A DNA stretch of 64,000 bases, taken from positions 66,627,676-66,691,675 of the forward strand of contig CM051460.1 in the NCBI GenBank assembly GCA_028095005.1, written 5' to 3'. The position numbers and the translations under genes were made by a program. Source of the stretch: Rhynchospora pubera (taxonomy: Eukaryota > Streptophyta > Magnoliopsida > Poales > Cyperaceae). Positions 34,440-45,628 of the stretch are shown piece by piece. A model generated the notes under the pieces. The model worked only from the letters and a program-made list of their open reading frames with translations. It was not told where the DNA came from and ran no database searches. How positions within the stretch are numbered: position 1 is the first letter of the stretch; the number at the start of each line of letters is the position of its first letter.

Positions 34440-35655
34440 ATGGAGCTGTTGGAACCAACTGTTGGATCTTTGTTGCCCTGGGTTGCCACGATAGTCACTG
34501 ACCATATGGCATATCCCTTCAAAGTTGGTCACAACATAAAAGCCTTGGAGTTGGCCCATAGAGAATTAGGTGTTCTGAAAAAGGATGTCCAAGCTGAGAT
34601 AACGAATGCTGAGCGAGAAAATGGTGCACCAACAGAGCAAGTTAAATTGTGGCTAGAGGAGGTGGAGGTCATTGAACAAGAAGCAGAAGAGATCTGTGAA
34701 AAATATCGGCAATTGTGCCGGTCCATCTGGAACATCTCTCCAAATCTCTGGTCAAGTACCAGATTAGCAAAAGCGCTGCAAAGAAACATGCCGAGGTGAT
34801 TAATTTGTACGAAAAAAGAGCTACTGTGCAAGTGATCATTCATATGCAACCACCTCTGGCCCAAGAGATGCAAGTATGCAACCCTCTTCGTCAATTTCGC
34901 CGTATCTCAAATCAGCACTTCATTATGTCAACAATGATGTGGCTGGTATCATTGGTATATGGGGCATGGGTGGTGTCGGGAAGACGCATCTCTTGAAGCA
35001 GATCAACAATGAGCTTTCAAGAGATCGTCTATCCGACGTGGTGGTAGTTTTTGTCACATGTACCAAAGAGTGTTCTGTAGGAAAAGTTCAAAATGACATA
35101 ATTGATAAGCTTCGTCTAGGTAAGAATGATAGCGCGGAACAAAAACAAAGTACTATATACAATTTCTTGTGAAAAAGAAGCTTTGTGCTTCTCTTGGATG
35201 ACCTCTGGGGCCGTGTAGACTGTAGACCTCGACAAAATCGGGATTCCTAACCCAAAGAGCATAGTAGGTACATGCAAGAGCAAGGTTATTCTCACAACAA
35301 TATCAACAGAGGTATAGAGTGGATGTCCTAAATTGGGATGATGCATGGTCTCTCTTCAAGGAGAAAGTGACGGAGGAAACTATCAATGCAGACATACTGA
35401 TACAAAAGCATGCAGAGGATGTCGTGAAGGAACTTGGTGGGTTGCCATTAGCTCTCATTACTGTGGGCAACTCAAAATACTAAAAATATTCTGATATTCC
35501 CCCGTGATAAAAAAAATATAAAAGTACTCAAAAGTTTCCCAATTTGTTTGAAAAAGTTAAAAAAGACCATTTTACCATTGCACAAATTTGGAACAGAGGT
35601 CAACCAAATTTTAGACTCATGAGAGGTGCTTCAAGCCTTCAACCCTTTTTAGACA
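34440..35655 (+). pseudogene. CC-NB-LRR pseudogene (second cluster member)
   Basis: The ATG at 34440 starts a CC domain similar to its neighbours. The frame shifts near 34750-34800 and again near 34880. The NB-ARC then resumes with GMGGVGKTH and a run almost identical to the first gene, hits a stop at about 35169 (NFL-stop), carries a 7-bp tandem duplication TGTAGAC near 35214-35227 that shifts the frame beside kinase-2, and loses a short segment after RNBS-B. GGLPLALITVG is the last NB motif, near 35466. The rest of NB-ARC and nearly all LRRs are gone. A short stretch ending about 35650 reads SSLQPF, matching the C-terminus of the first gene, so the original 3' end may survive after a large deletion. 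LINE sequence follows. Confidence 0.85.
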
Positions 35656-37195
35656 AGAGAAAAATGAAGCCATTCACATTCTAACTAATCTCAATTTGAA
35701 TAACAATAATAACTTAGATAGTATTTTCTGTAATTGGGATAAAAAAGGAATGTATAGTGTCAAATCGATGTATAACTTCATTAATGATGGGGGTGTCAGA
35801 ATAATTTGGAATGAGTCTGTTTGGAATTTAAAAATTCCCCTTAAGTGCAAACTTTTTTATTGGCTAGCGTTAAATAATAAGGTCTTAACTAGAGATAATT
35901 TAATAAAAAAGGGGTGGCAAGGCAAAAATAGTTGTAGCTTTTGCAATGAAGAAGAGACAGTGGACCATCTGTTTTTCAAACCTTTTTGGATTATGGTACT
36001 AAATAGTACTACCAGGGAATATCCCCTCGATATTTCTTCTCTTGAATGTTTTTGGAAATCTGCCTCTTTCTTAGATAATGGTAAGGGCAAATATTTCAAA
36101 ATCCTTGGTGCTGCCTGGTTATGGGCTATTTGGAACGAAAGGAACAGAAGATCCTTCGATAATATACATGGTCAGTCAAGTACAGCTCTAACATATACAG
36201 CATTACACCTTTTTAATATCTGGACAGGTACTTCATCTGGGCTGGAACATAGGGTCACAAGGGATGGTACAATTGGTACCAATTAGAGAAGAAATGCAAT
36301 TGGCAACTTTGGTGAACAAGCTCCTGGAACCAGAGAGGCAGCTGGTAGGGAAGAAAGTAACTCTGTGCAGAATTGTTGACATCCAAACGGAAGATGAGGA
36401 TCTGTTAGATTGAGATAGCTTGTAGCTGACTTGTAGTAGGATGTTACAGCGTATGCTGGTTTTGAATGCAATTATCATATTTTGTTAGGCATTGTTTTGC
36501 TTACTTTTTGTTTTTTTTGGGTCACAGCCAAAGATTTAAATAACGGATAGCGGATTCATAGCGGACATGCTAATATCATAGCGGATAGCGGGTATTTAGC
36601 GGCCGCTATCGGACCATAGCGGATTTACACATACAAGTGTTTTTTGAAGATCTTGTTTAGTCCAAAATAAAAAATTAAAATATTTTCAAGCAACTAATTG
36701 ACGCTAACTAAAATTATATTTATTTTCTATGCATATTTGACCATTAAACTTTAAGAATTTGTAAATGTTCAAAACATAAAAGTTGTGGCCAATTTTGTAA
36801 ACTTTCCATAGAATTTTGAATCACATCAATTGGAGTTCGTATGTGAAAGTTATGCCCAAAATACTACTGCTATAACAGAAAATTATAAATTGCACTGCTC
36901 TTTCCGCTATTGTACCGCTATAGCACCCGCTATTTTCCGCTATTTTACCGCTATATCCCACTATTTCCCGCTATAGGTCGCTCTATCGGACAGGCCGCTA
37001 AATCTATAGCGTTGTAGCGGTATACCAAATAGCACCGCTATAGCGCCACTATTGCGGCCGCTATGACCGCTATTTGAACCTATGGTCACAGCTTGTGACT
37101 TGTGAGCCATAAACTTAGACTTTGTATTCCTTTTTTGCATCAATGAGTACGCTGTTCATCTTGTTTTGGGTGACTTTTTATCAAAAAATAATAAT
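35640..37195 (+). mobile_element. 5'-truncated LINE with a MITE in its 3' tail
   Basis: 35696-36286 (196 codons) encodes a reverse-transcriptase zinc-binding (zf-RVT) domain: W-D-KKGMYSVKSMYNF, WNLKIPLKCKLFYWLA, CSFCNEEETVDHLFF and WAIWNERNRRSF, the usual C-terminal end of LINE ORF2. The frame is open upstream to about 35640. RT and endonuclease are missing. The 3' part is interrupted by a 555-bp MITE (36529-37083), after which a tail-like sequence ends in ATCAAAAAATAATAATAAG. It lies at the end of the NB-LRR pseudogene. Confidence 0.75.
36529..37083. mobile_element. MULE-type MITE built of CCGCTAT repeats (555 bp)
   Basis: A 9-bp target duplication GGTCACAGC lies at 36520-36528 and 37084-37092. 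The termini are imperfect inverted repeats (ATTTAAATAACGGATAGCGG at the left; the complement of GGTTCAAATAGCGGTCATAG at the right). Both arms consist of many short degenerate CCGCTAT/ATAGCGG units around an AT-rich middle. The 9-bp duplication points to the Mutator superfamily. No coding capacity. Confidence 0.8.
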
Positions 37196-37580
37196 AAGAA
37201 GAACTATAAATCATTATATATATTGTTGCATTAAAAATAAATAGTGAAAAGGCCTGGGAAGTGAAACAAATGAATGGCCCATGTGGAAGGGCTTGAAAGA
37301 GGCAGTGGAACGGAATCAGTTACTCAATTTAGGATTTCATCAAGTGATGAAGTGGGGGGACCAAAGCAAGTCAGTTTAGGATTTTGAGACTTGATCAGAG
37401 GCAAGCGTGGAAGCGTTCAGTGATTAACTTGCATTTTGGATGCATATACGATGCATTATAGTTGTTTGTATTTATAATTAGTATTATCGATTATTAGATG
37501 GAATTCAAAAACCTTTCAGAGTAGAACCTCGAAACCGGAAATTGATTACAGCCATATGCAGTTTTGTCATTCTTGTCATC

Positions 37581-37782
37581 ACTAAATATGAAGTGAACAT
37601 ATACAGCAACGATGTGAACATATAGACGATCTAAGTGAACACATACAGACAAATAAGTTCAATGAAAATAAGTTGAATATGCATGTAAACTTCAAAACAA
37701 GTGATAACAACACTTATTTGTTTGTAAGTGTTCACTTAGATCATGTTCACCTTATTTGCTGTATATATTCACTTTGTATTTA
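37581..37782. repeat. Imperfect palindrome / foldback element, about 200 bp
   Basis: Left arm CTAAATATGAAGTGAACATA...ATCTAAGTGAACAC...AAATAAG is mirrored by the right arm CTTATTTG...GTGTTCACTTAGAT...TATATATTCACTTTGTATTTAG, with only a short loop. Its insertion ends are unclear. The neighbouring 37196-37560 contains no gene. Confidence 0.6.
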
Positions 37783-37949
37783 GCAATAGCTGGGATGGTA
37801 TATTTGCCGATGGCACTTATAATTCCTGCCTCAAAACCTATTAATCCAATCTCTGATTAATCTGCACCCTTGGATCATGAGATAAACCCCTTGATTTATC
37901 TGGGCTGTTGGATTGGAAGAAGCCGGACTCCAAATAATTAAATAAATTT

Positions 37950-38000
37950 CCTCTCTCTTATGCCTACGGGCTTTCTCGTCAAAAAAAAAAAAAAAAAATT
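37950..38000 (+). mobile_element. Possible retroposon tail
   Basis: TATGCCTACGGGCTTTCTCG-TC is followed by about 19 A, reminiscent of plant LINE/SINE 3' ends. No body of the element can be delimited. Confidence 0.25.
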
Positions 38001-38869
38001 CCTCTCTCTTCTCTCATTCGGATCCGAAGCCTTGTCTTCCTCTTCATTATATATCTTCTTCTCTTTTTCCGATTCCGATTGGCTCAAGCCAGGAGAAATC
38101 CTCTGATTTTGAGAGTGTTATGGAATCAGTGAAAGAGAAAGAGTGATGGAATCATGGGAAGCAGAGGGCAGAGTTTAGGCCATTCAATTAAGGTATTTCC
38201 TCACTTTGAGAGTGTTTTGGTACATGCTTCTGTACCAGGGTCATACCTATGTTAAACCATATATGGATGCAAATAAGCTCTATGCGGTTGTTAATGGTGC
38301 GTACAAATGAACTAATTTTCTATAGGTATGAACTTAGGTTAATAACCAATCAGAGGCTTGGAGTAGATGTTATAACTGTGTGACACCGGTATAAACTTTG
38401 TACCAGCCTTAAGTGAGAGGCTATCAGGTATCGTTTTGGTTCGGCTTTGGTATGGACAGCGAGGCACATGGGTGCTTTTGCAAGGAATTCGACATTTGGG
38501 AACTAAAATATAAAAAGGAAGGGCTTAAAATTTATAACAAGGGCCTTTAAACAAATTTCCATCGATAGCGGATCGGATGTAGTTGGTTTGTTAGAGACTT
38601 AGCGGGTTATGTCGGACCCGTTACGTTGGCCAGGTCAACTGGTCAGGTTGACCTGGCTCAGTCAAGTGGTGAGTTGGGCTTTTAGGCCTTGGTTTTCTTT
38701 TGGGTTTTAAGGCCGAACAGACAATAGAAAGTGGGCCTTAATAATTTCTCCTTATTGGCCCAATATGATATCTTATCTAATGGGTTGCTAGATTTTGGAT
38801 TGATTAATTTAATATGGGAATTACTTACGGCAATCACAACTTCAACAATCAAGCAACCAAAAGGTCAGC

Positions 38870-39260
38870 GCTCTCTCCTCTCAGGTGACGAAGCGGCTCT
38901 CCTCTTACCTTACTCCTATGCGAGTTATCGCTTCACCCTCACCCTCACGCGACATTCCCTTCTGTTCGCGTCCCTTCTCTTCCCATGGGCGCCTCCTCTC
39001 TACTCTCCCTCACGTGCCGTCTCTCCAACCAATCCGATCGCCACATCGCCTCTCCTCTCTTCCGCCTTTGCCTCTCATCTGCTTCGCGTCACCTCTCTTC
39101 CGCCTCAGTCTCTATTCTGCGTCGCCTCACCTCTCCTCTGTCTCGCATCCGCCTCCGTCTCACTTCAGCCTCTCATCTGCCTCTCCTCTCCTCAGCCTCT
39201 CGTCTCTTCCGCCTCACCTCCATCTCTGTCTCCCCTCACTGCTCCCTCTCCTATGCCGAT
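38870..39260. other. Pyrimidine-rich (CT) block
   Basis: Dense CTCTCCTCT/CTTCCGCCTC sequence on the plus strand. Three overlapping frames are open (Ser/Leu/Pro rich), as expected of low-complexity CT sequence; none looks like a real protein. Confidence 0.6.
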
Positions 39261-39330
39261 CAGATCTGGTTGAGGAAGAAAGAAGTAGAAACAAAGAAGG
39301 ATAAAAAGAGAAAAGAGGTTTAGATCTAGT

Positions 39331-39960
39331 TCTGTTATAACTTGGGAGTAACTAAATTACTATAAGGGATGATATTAATCAGTATATGGGAGTATCTAAT
39401 ATGTATAAGTGAGTAAATAACATTCATATCTAATTCTGCTGTTTGTTTTAGTAACTAAATTACTATAAGGGAGGAAATTGATCGGTATAAGGGAGTAAAT
39501 AATATATACACGATGGAGTTAATAATATTCATATCTGATTCTGTTGTTGCTTGGGAGTAACTAAATAGCTGTAAGGGAATAAATAACTAGTATAAAAGGA
39601 GTGTCTAATATGTATAAGGGAGTAAATAATATTCAGAACTGATTCTACTATTGTTTGGGAGTAACTAAATAACTATAAGGGAGTAAATAATTAGTAGTAA
39701 GGGAGTATTTAATACAAGTAAGGAAGTAAATAATATTCATATCTGATTCTACTGTTGTTTGGGATTAACTAAATAGCTATAAGGGAGTAAATAACTAGTA
39801 CAAAAAGAATATCTAATATATTTAAGAAAGTAAATAACATACATAACTGATTCTACAGTTGTTTGGAAGTAACTAAATAACTATAAGGAAGTAAATAATT
39901 AATAGTAAGAGAGTATTTAATATAAGTGAGAGAGTAAATAATATTCATTTTTTATTCTGA
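39331..39960. repeat. Six tandem units of about 104 bp
   Basis: The phrase TCTGNTGTTNNTTGGGAGTA followed by ACTAAATANCTATAAGGGAGTAAATAA recurs with starts at about 39331, 39435, 39540, 39644, 39749, 39852, with a final partial at 39956. Spacing is 103-105 bp. Alternate units look more alike (39540 with 39749; 39644 with 39852), hinting at a two-unit higher-order repeat. Too long and imperfect for CRISPR; a minisatellite. Confidence 0.8.
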
Positions 39961-39978
39961 TAACTGCAGGGTTGGACT

Positions 39979-40082
39979 GGGCGATGGGAGGGCTGGGCGA
40001 CGGCGACGGGAGGGCTGCGCTACGGCGATGGCAAGGCTGGGCGACTGCGACGGGAGGGTTGCGCGACGTTGACGGCAGGGCT
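39979..40082. repeat. GC-rich minisatellite, 22-bp units
   Basis: About five units of the type GGGCGACGGCGACGGGAGGGCT at 39979 (partial), 39995, 40017, 40039 and 40061. The region to about 40290 stays purine/GC-rich, in strong contrast to the AT-rich surroundings. Minus-strand ORFs across it (Pro/Ser/Arg rich) are composition artefacts. Confidence 0.75.
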
Positions 40083-40632
40083 GCGCGCCGGCGAGCAGTG
40101 AGAGAGAGGAGAGACGGAACAAAGGGGTGAAGCGGGGTGAGGGGGAAGGGAGACGCGAGTGAGGGAGAGGGGTGCGCGGACAGAGAGGCCTCGTGAGGGG
40201 AGTGACGCGGGGTGAGAGTGACGAGGGGTGAGGGGTGCGCGAACAGAGATGAGCAAACGCGTTCGAACACGTTTCACAAGGAGCGCATTTCCATTTTCGA
40301 AAAGTGAAATTTGTCAAAAATAGCTCTGATTGTTTGATTGCCTTAGAGCTTGTTTGTACTTATCAGTTCCGATTATCAATCAAAAGTTAATTAAAGAATT
40401 AACTAAATAAGTAATTGTGGGCTTAAAAATAAATAAAATAATTAAAGAAAAAGCTAATTAAATAATTACGATTTCTTTTAGTTAGTCGGATTTCGGGAGA
40501 TGAGGATAATAGTCTCAGTGAATCAAGAACAAACATTCCAACTTAAAATAAACTAATTAGATTTCGCTTTAATTCCTACCTCCAATTGATTTTTTTTTTG
40601 ATTCTTTGATTTAATTTTGGATATTTAAATAA

Positions 40633-41008
40633 GAGTAATGCTGGAATCAAACATATAGGACATCAAACACGATTTAAAAGTCGACTATTAAAATTTCAAA
40701 CGGTCGATCCAAACTGTTTAATATGATCTCTATGTTAAAATATTCCTGAAAATCAAATTTTATATTTTTTTTCAAATTTTCTAACTATTTTTTTTTCTAA
40801 ATTTCACAATTGGAGGGTTCATAAATTTTTAGATTGAACATATTAAAAAATTCAAAAAATAGTAAAATAAATTGAAAAATTATAAAATTTGGTCTCCACG
40901 GAAAATTAAAATTGAGCGTTTTGGATCCGCCATTCTAATCAAAAAAATTAAAATTTTATCATGTTTAACAAGTATATGTGTCATATATGTTTGACACTAG
41001 CCACTCCC
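40633..41008. mobile_element. Palindromic MULE-type MITE, copy D (376 bp)
   Basis: A 9-bp target duplication TTTAAATAA lies at 40624-40632 and 41009-41017. The left end GAGTAATGCTGGAATCAAAC and the right end GTTTGACACTAGCCACTCCC are imperfect inverted repeats. The core shares CGATCCAAACTGTT, AATCAAATTTTATA and ATAAAATTTGGTCTCCA with the other copies. Confidence 0.75.
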
Positions 41009-41350
41009 TTTAAATAATAAATAATATTATAAATAATCCAATAAACATGAAGTAATTATTAAATAAACATTATATATTATATAAATAAGTAAACAATAAA
41101 TAATAAATAATAAATAATTAAAGAATCAAATAAATTATATAATAAAATAAATAAATGATGATTTAAATATTAAATAAATATTAAAGAATAATTTCAGTAG
41201 TAAAAAATCGTTACACGTTCTAAATCGCGAAAACTCGGATCGTTGGTTGCCGAGTCTGAGTCAACCCGAGCCAATTCCAAGTTGACTCGCCGATTCTTCG
41301 AACTATGTTCAAAACAATCTAAAACAATCTAAATTAAGTACTAAAATAAT

Positions 41351-41754
41351 GAGTTTAGCTACGGTGAGTCGCGACTCACGGACCCTCCGGTGAGTCGCGA
41401 CCAAATTTCCTAGATCTAGATCAAAATGACCGATCCAAACCATCCAACATGATCTCCCTATTGAAATCTCCGTGCAAACCAAATTTTTTATTTTTTCGAA
41501 ATTTTTAAGTATTTTTTTCGGATTTTTAAAAACTGATGTTTTTCAATGGTTCAGAACCAATTAGATTAACGATTTTCTAAAATTTCAAAAAAATACTTAA
41601 AAATTTCGAAAAAATGAAAAATTTGGTCTACAAGGAGATTTCAATAGAAAGATCATATTGGACGGTTTGGATCGGTCATTTTGATCTAGATCTAGGAGTT
41701 TTTGTCGCGACTCACCGGAGGGTCCGTGAGTCGCGACTCACCGGAGCTAAACTC
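41351..41754. mobile_element. Palindromic MULE-type MITE, copy B (404 bp)
   Basis: A 10-bp flanking direct repeat CTAAAATAAT lies at 41341-41350 and 41755-41764. The termini GAGTTTAGCT and AGCTAAACTC continue into GGTGAGTCGCGACTCACGGA and its mirror. The core (GACCGATCCAAACC, TATTGAAATCTCC, AAATTTGGTCTACA) matches the sister copies although the terminal 50 bp do not. Confidence 0.85.
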
Positions 41755-41798
41755 CTAAAATAATAATATTTATGCAAAGGAAAAAGAAAAGGACAAAC

Positions 41799-42029
41799 CA
41801 TGTCCAGATTGTTGCAGCAGCCTTCCCTGGACATATTAATTGCCTCCTTAACAGGATCATCATCCTCTTTCATTTTCTGCAACAATGTAAGAAAAAAACA
41901 CAACATGAAGTAGTCTGATCAATGCATTCCAAGCGCGCTAACTCAATCCAAAAAAGGGAAAAATAAAATAATAAATAAACAAGAACCTTGGCTAGAATGG
42001 GCCCTTCAAATTCACTCCTGCATTTCCTC
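41799..42029 (-). other. Two candidate exons of an unidentified minus-strand gene
   Basis: On the minus strand 42029-41987 (43 nt) and 41876-41799 (78 nt, exactly 26 codons) have protein-like composition and plausible splice borders: GGTCTAG before the first, AAG|GTTCTT after it, TTGCAG before the second and ATG|GTTTGT after it. The phases agree, giving ...EFEGPILAK then KMKEDDDPVKEAINMSREG.... I do not recognise the protein. No further exons were found, so this may be a captured or relic gene fragment among transposons. Confidence 0.35.
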
Positions 42030-42334
42030 CTAGACCCAATGTCGGATAACGGTTTTGAATTTGGAGGATATTATGAAGAATACAAATAAACCTAAGCTTA
42101 GCATATTAATATTATATAATAAATAGTAATTAAAGGAAGGGCATACTGATCAAGGACAGCTGTATACACAACATAATTTACTCAACATTTACTAGACTGC
42201 AAGAGTCAAGAGTCTCTCCTTCCACTGTTCCACAGAAAGAAATTACCAGATACACTCAGTAAAAATTACCAGATCCAGTGTGATACTAAGCTTCCACACA
42301 AACAAATACTAACATCAGGTCGATAACCCAAATT

Positions 42335-42909
42335 TAGGGGTGGCAACGAGCCGAGTTCGAGCGAGCCAAGCCTTATTCGAATTCAACTCGAAATAGATTC
42401 GAGCCAATTTGATCCGACTCGTCAAGGAATATCGAGTAGAGAAATACAGTCCGTAATCGATTCGAATTCATGACGAGCTAGCTTGACTTGAGCCGTTAAT
42501 AGCTCGAATTGGTAAGTCGTCTTTACAGAGTTAAGTATGGCCAATTTTTATATGCATAAATTTTCGTACCAAAGACACACAGGCACATAATTTGGGTTGT
42601 TCCTTATATGCACAACTTTGTTTTAGAGGACGCTTGGATATTTGGTAGGTGGGAAAACATTAGGATATTCCGCATAAAAAATTGGACTCCAGGCCTATAC
42701 AGGCGCATAATATGATATAATTTCGAGTTGATAATTCGCGAGCCACTAACGAGCAGACTATCTACGGCTAGTATTCGATTCGAAATTAATTTCGAGACTA
42801 AAAACTCGATTCGTTAGGAACTCGAAATATTTTCGAGCGAGCTAGTTCCGAATAATTAGCGAATCGATCCCGAATGAGCCACGAGTTACGAATATTTTTG
42901 CCAGCCCTA
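42335..42909. mobile_element. MITE with TAGGGGTGGCAA termini (about 575 bp)
   Basis: Left TTTAGGGGTGGCAA and right TTGCCAGCCCTAAA form terminal inverted repeats. Inside, the arms are rich in TTCGAG/CTCGAA motifs that also pair. CCCAA flanks both ends but a clean 8-bp duplication is not resolved. These ends resemble hAT-type non-autonomous elements; that is inference. The ORF on 42798-42983 is within the arm and not a gene. Confidence 0.65.
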
Positions 42910-43708
42910 AACCCAATTCCCATATACAGAAAACCACAGTTGCCGACCCGCTCTGTCAGGCTCTGGCCAGTTGTTGTTGTCATCTCCCTTCATTATCTAC
43001 AATTTTTATGGAAAAAAAAAAATCATTTGTTAGCTGCACTCACCTCGTCGCGGTTTCACTGCATCAAGTGTTAGTGTTACTTTATTCTAGACCTAACGGC
43101 AAACCCAAGCCAACCAAGAATTCAAACTGTCAGCATGGAATTATGTGCAATTTATTTTTGCAAACACCTACCTGATTTTAGCAACACCAGTTGGGTTAAA
43201 TTGGTACTCGAATGACATGTGTTAAAGCAGAATAAACAGTTGTAACTTGTAAGTATTAGTTAAATTCGTTATGGCCTCCTCTTTGATCTTCAATATTCAA
43301 CAAAAACAAAATCAAAATCAAAATCAATTTCCTCTAAATGACTGCAAGGTGGAGAAACCGAGGGTTGTGGTTCTGCACCTGAACTAATGAAGGACTTCAT
43401 AATTGAAAAACAACAAAATGAGCACAATTTAAATTCGCTCAAAAATTTTTGACATCCGTATTATCTAAAGCCTAAAAGAAATGCCACAGACACTTCCAAA
43501 ATACATTTTGGAGATTCGTAATCGTTTTAAAAGACTACATAAAACTTTTTTGAAAAAAGATCGTTTCTACTGGAGAACAAGATCAAAATTACCTCGAGAA
43601 GCAAAACTAGTAAATTACAAAGACACTTTTAAAATTTGAAACATCCGCTACTTTACGTTAAGTCTAACAAAAGTCCTCAACTCAACGACAATTGAACTTA
43701 AATAAACT

Positions 43709-43998
43709 AGTATGAATTAGCTAAAAAGAAGAGAATACAGCTCACCAACGACAATTTAAACGCAAGTCGAGACAACTTTAGCCCTTCCCAAGTCACGTGT
43801 GCTCCCACTAACGATTCGTTTTAATTTGGGAAGGTTTACACAAATTGAAGTGCTAAAACTATTAAATATCAGGACAAATTGAACTTAATAATGCAATATA
43901 AATTAGCTAAAAAGAAGAGAATATAGCTCCCCAAATCACATGGCAGGAGGCAGACTAAACGCAAGTCGAGGCAACTTTTAACGCTCCCCAAGTCACGT
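43709..43998. repeat. Local duplication of about 100 bp, 182 bp apart
   Basis: 43709-43801 and 43891-43998 share GAATTAGCTAAAAAGAAGAG, CTAAACGCAAGTCGAG/CAACTTT and CCAAGTCACGTGT. Each copy contains one CACGTG G-box core. 42910-43700 and 44000-44470 show no gene. Confidence 0.6.
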
Positions 43999-44470
43999 GT
44001 TAGCAAGAAGCCAGGAACCATTAACCATGTCCCTGATTGAGTTTAGCGTGCAAGGGGTGCATCGTGCATGTAAGAATACGATCACTGGAATATTTGGGGA
44101 AGGTTGTACTCGTCAAAAAACAAAAATATTAAAATCTATTAATTATATTCGTGTATCAGTTATGAGCGTGCGATCACGATCTAACATCTAGAATTGAATA
44201 GTAAAAATTTACAATCATGTCAGTATAGCAGTAAACACAGTACTCGGCTGTCCTGTGATCCTGTCCTGCGCGGCTTAATTATTTAGTTGATGCTTCTTCA
44301 TCTAACAATTTTAGTTCACACTTCATTTCCTCACTATCTACCACCGCTTTTGCAATTCCATTATCTACAAAATCAGATCACTTCGAACTATTGCTGTTCC
44401 TATTTGTTTTCTACTTCTCGACTTAGTCACAGCACTGGACTCTCTTGCTCCTCCGAAACTTTTGGTACTT

Positions 44471-44809
44471 ATTTTTCTCTCTCTCTCTCCCTCCCCTTCA
44501 GTAGTAACATATTAAGAGTTGTATTCATTTGCTTTGCTCTTTAATCCACCTGAATCAATAAACCTCTTTTGGGATTCCTTCCAGCACATAAATCACAGAA
44601 GTTTACCAAAAAAAAAACATTAAAAAAGAAACATCTAATAAAACAGCTCTTTCTTTCTTTCCATTCCTTTCATTAGGAATTTAGGATCTGGTCTCCTGTT
44701 ACCTTCCTGTAATCTAATCAGTAGCCAATATTTACTTACCCTTGACTCCATCTACATTACTTGATCTTTCTTTATTCCAGTTGCCAGAATCCAGTTCCTC
44801 TTCGACATC
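44471..44809 (+). promoter_or_regulatory. Likely leader of the third NB-LRR gene
   Basis: Contains a CT-rich tract (TTTCTCTCTCTCTCTCC near 44474), a common feature of plant 5' leaders, then AT-rich sequence to the ATG at 44810. No TATA box is chosen with confidence. Confidence 0.3.
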
Positions 44810-45628
44810 ATGGATTTTCTAAGCCCAATTGTCTCATGTGTTGTAAATACGGTGGCCAATCCCATCTTGAAGCATGTGAAGTATCCGTTCACAGCTGGTG
44901 GCAACGTACAGGCCCTAGCGCATGCCATAAAAGACTTACAGGCCGAGAAAGATGGTGTGAATGAAAAAATCGAAGATGCCAAGCGGGAGCATGGTGTTGA
45001 GACATCAAAAACTGAACTTTGGAAATCCAAAGTAGATGATTTAGAAAAAGAAGCAAAGGTAATCCAGGATAAGTACGGGGAACTGCGTCGTTGTTGCTTC
45101 TGCAACATCTGTCCTAATGTCTGGTCGGTTTACAAGATCAGTAAAATGGCTGCAAACCAACTGGTTGAGGCCAACAAATTGTGTTATGAAAAAAAACCAA
45201 AACCAGATGAGATCACTCGTGTGAAGTTACCACAACACCATGCGATGCCAATACCCTCATCAGAATCACCATATCTCATATCAGCCCTTGGTTATGTTGA
45301 AAAAGATGAGCATGGTATCATTGGCATTTGTGGAATGGGTGGTGTCGGAAAGACACATCTCATGAAGCAGATCTATGGAGAACTTGTTGACCCTGAAAAA
45401 AGAGAGAAATATCCTGTTAAATTCGACAAAGTGGTTTATCTCGAATGTTCCAATCAGTGTTCTAATGTTGAAGAGATACAAAATAAAATACTTGATCACC
45501 TTCATTGTGGTAAAGGTGGTAGCATGGAACAAAAACAGAATACTATTTGCATGTTCTTGCAAAATAAGAGCTTTATGCTTCTTTTGGATAACCTTTGGAG
45601 CCATGTAGATCTCAGCACAATTGGGATT

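Larger units (their letters stand above)
38400..40530 (+). repeat. Diverged relative of the large LTR, interrupted
   Basis: 38570-38720 matches the LTR of the large array around 7660-7790 (shared blocks GGACCCGTTA, CAGGTCAACTGG, CAGGTTGACCTGGCTCAG, TTGGGC). 40395-40530 matches 7925-8060 (shared TAATTGTGGGCTTAA, ATTCGGG-type and GGAGATGA-GATAATAGTC blocks). In the array these segments are about 150 bp apart; here about 1.7 kb of unrelated CT-rich, tandem-repeat and GC-rich sequence separates them. This is an older copy from a related family; its ends were not found. Confidence 0.55.

Noticed and set aside
38731..39323. Overlapping ORFs rich in Ser, Leu and Pro
   Set aside because: All three frames of a CT-rich block are open, which is a composition effect.
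39331..39960. CRISPR-like regular spacing
   Set aside because: Units are about 104 bp, imperfect throughout and without distinct spacers, in a plant nuclear sequence.
39917..40317. Overlapping minus-strand Pro/Arg-rich ORFs
   Set aside because: They arise from the GC-rich 22-bp minisatellite and adjacent purine-rich sequence.
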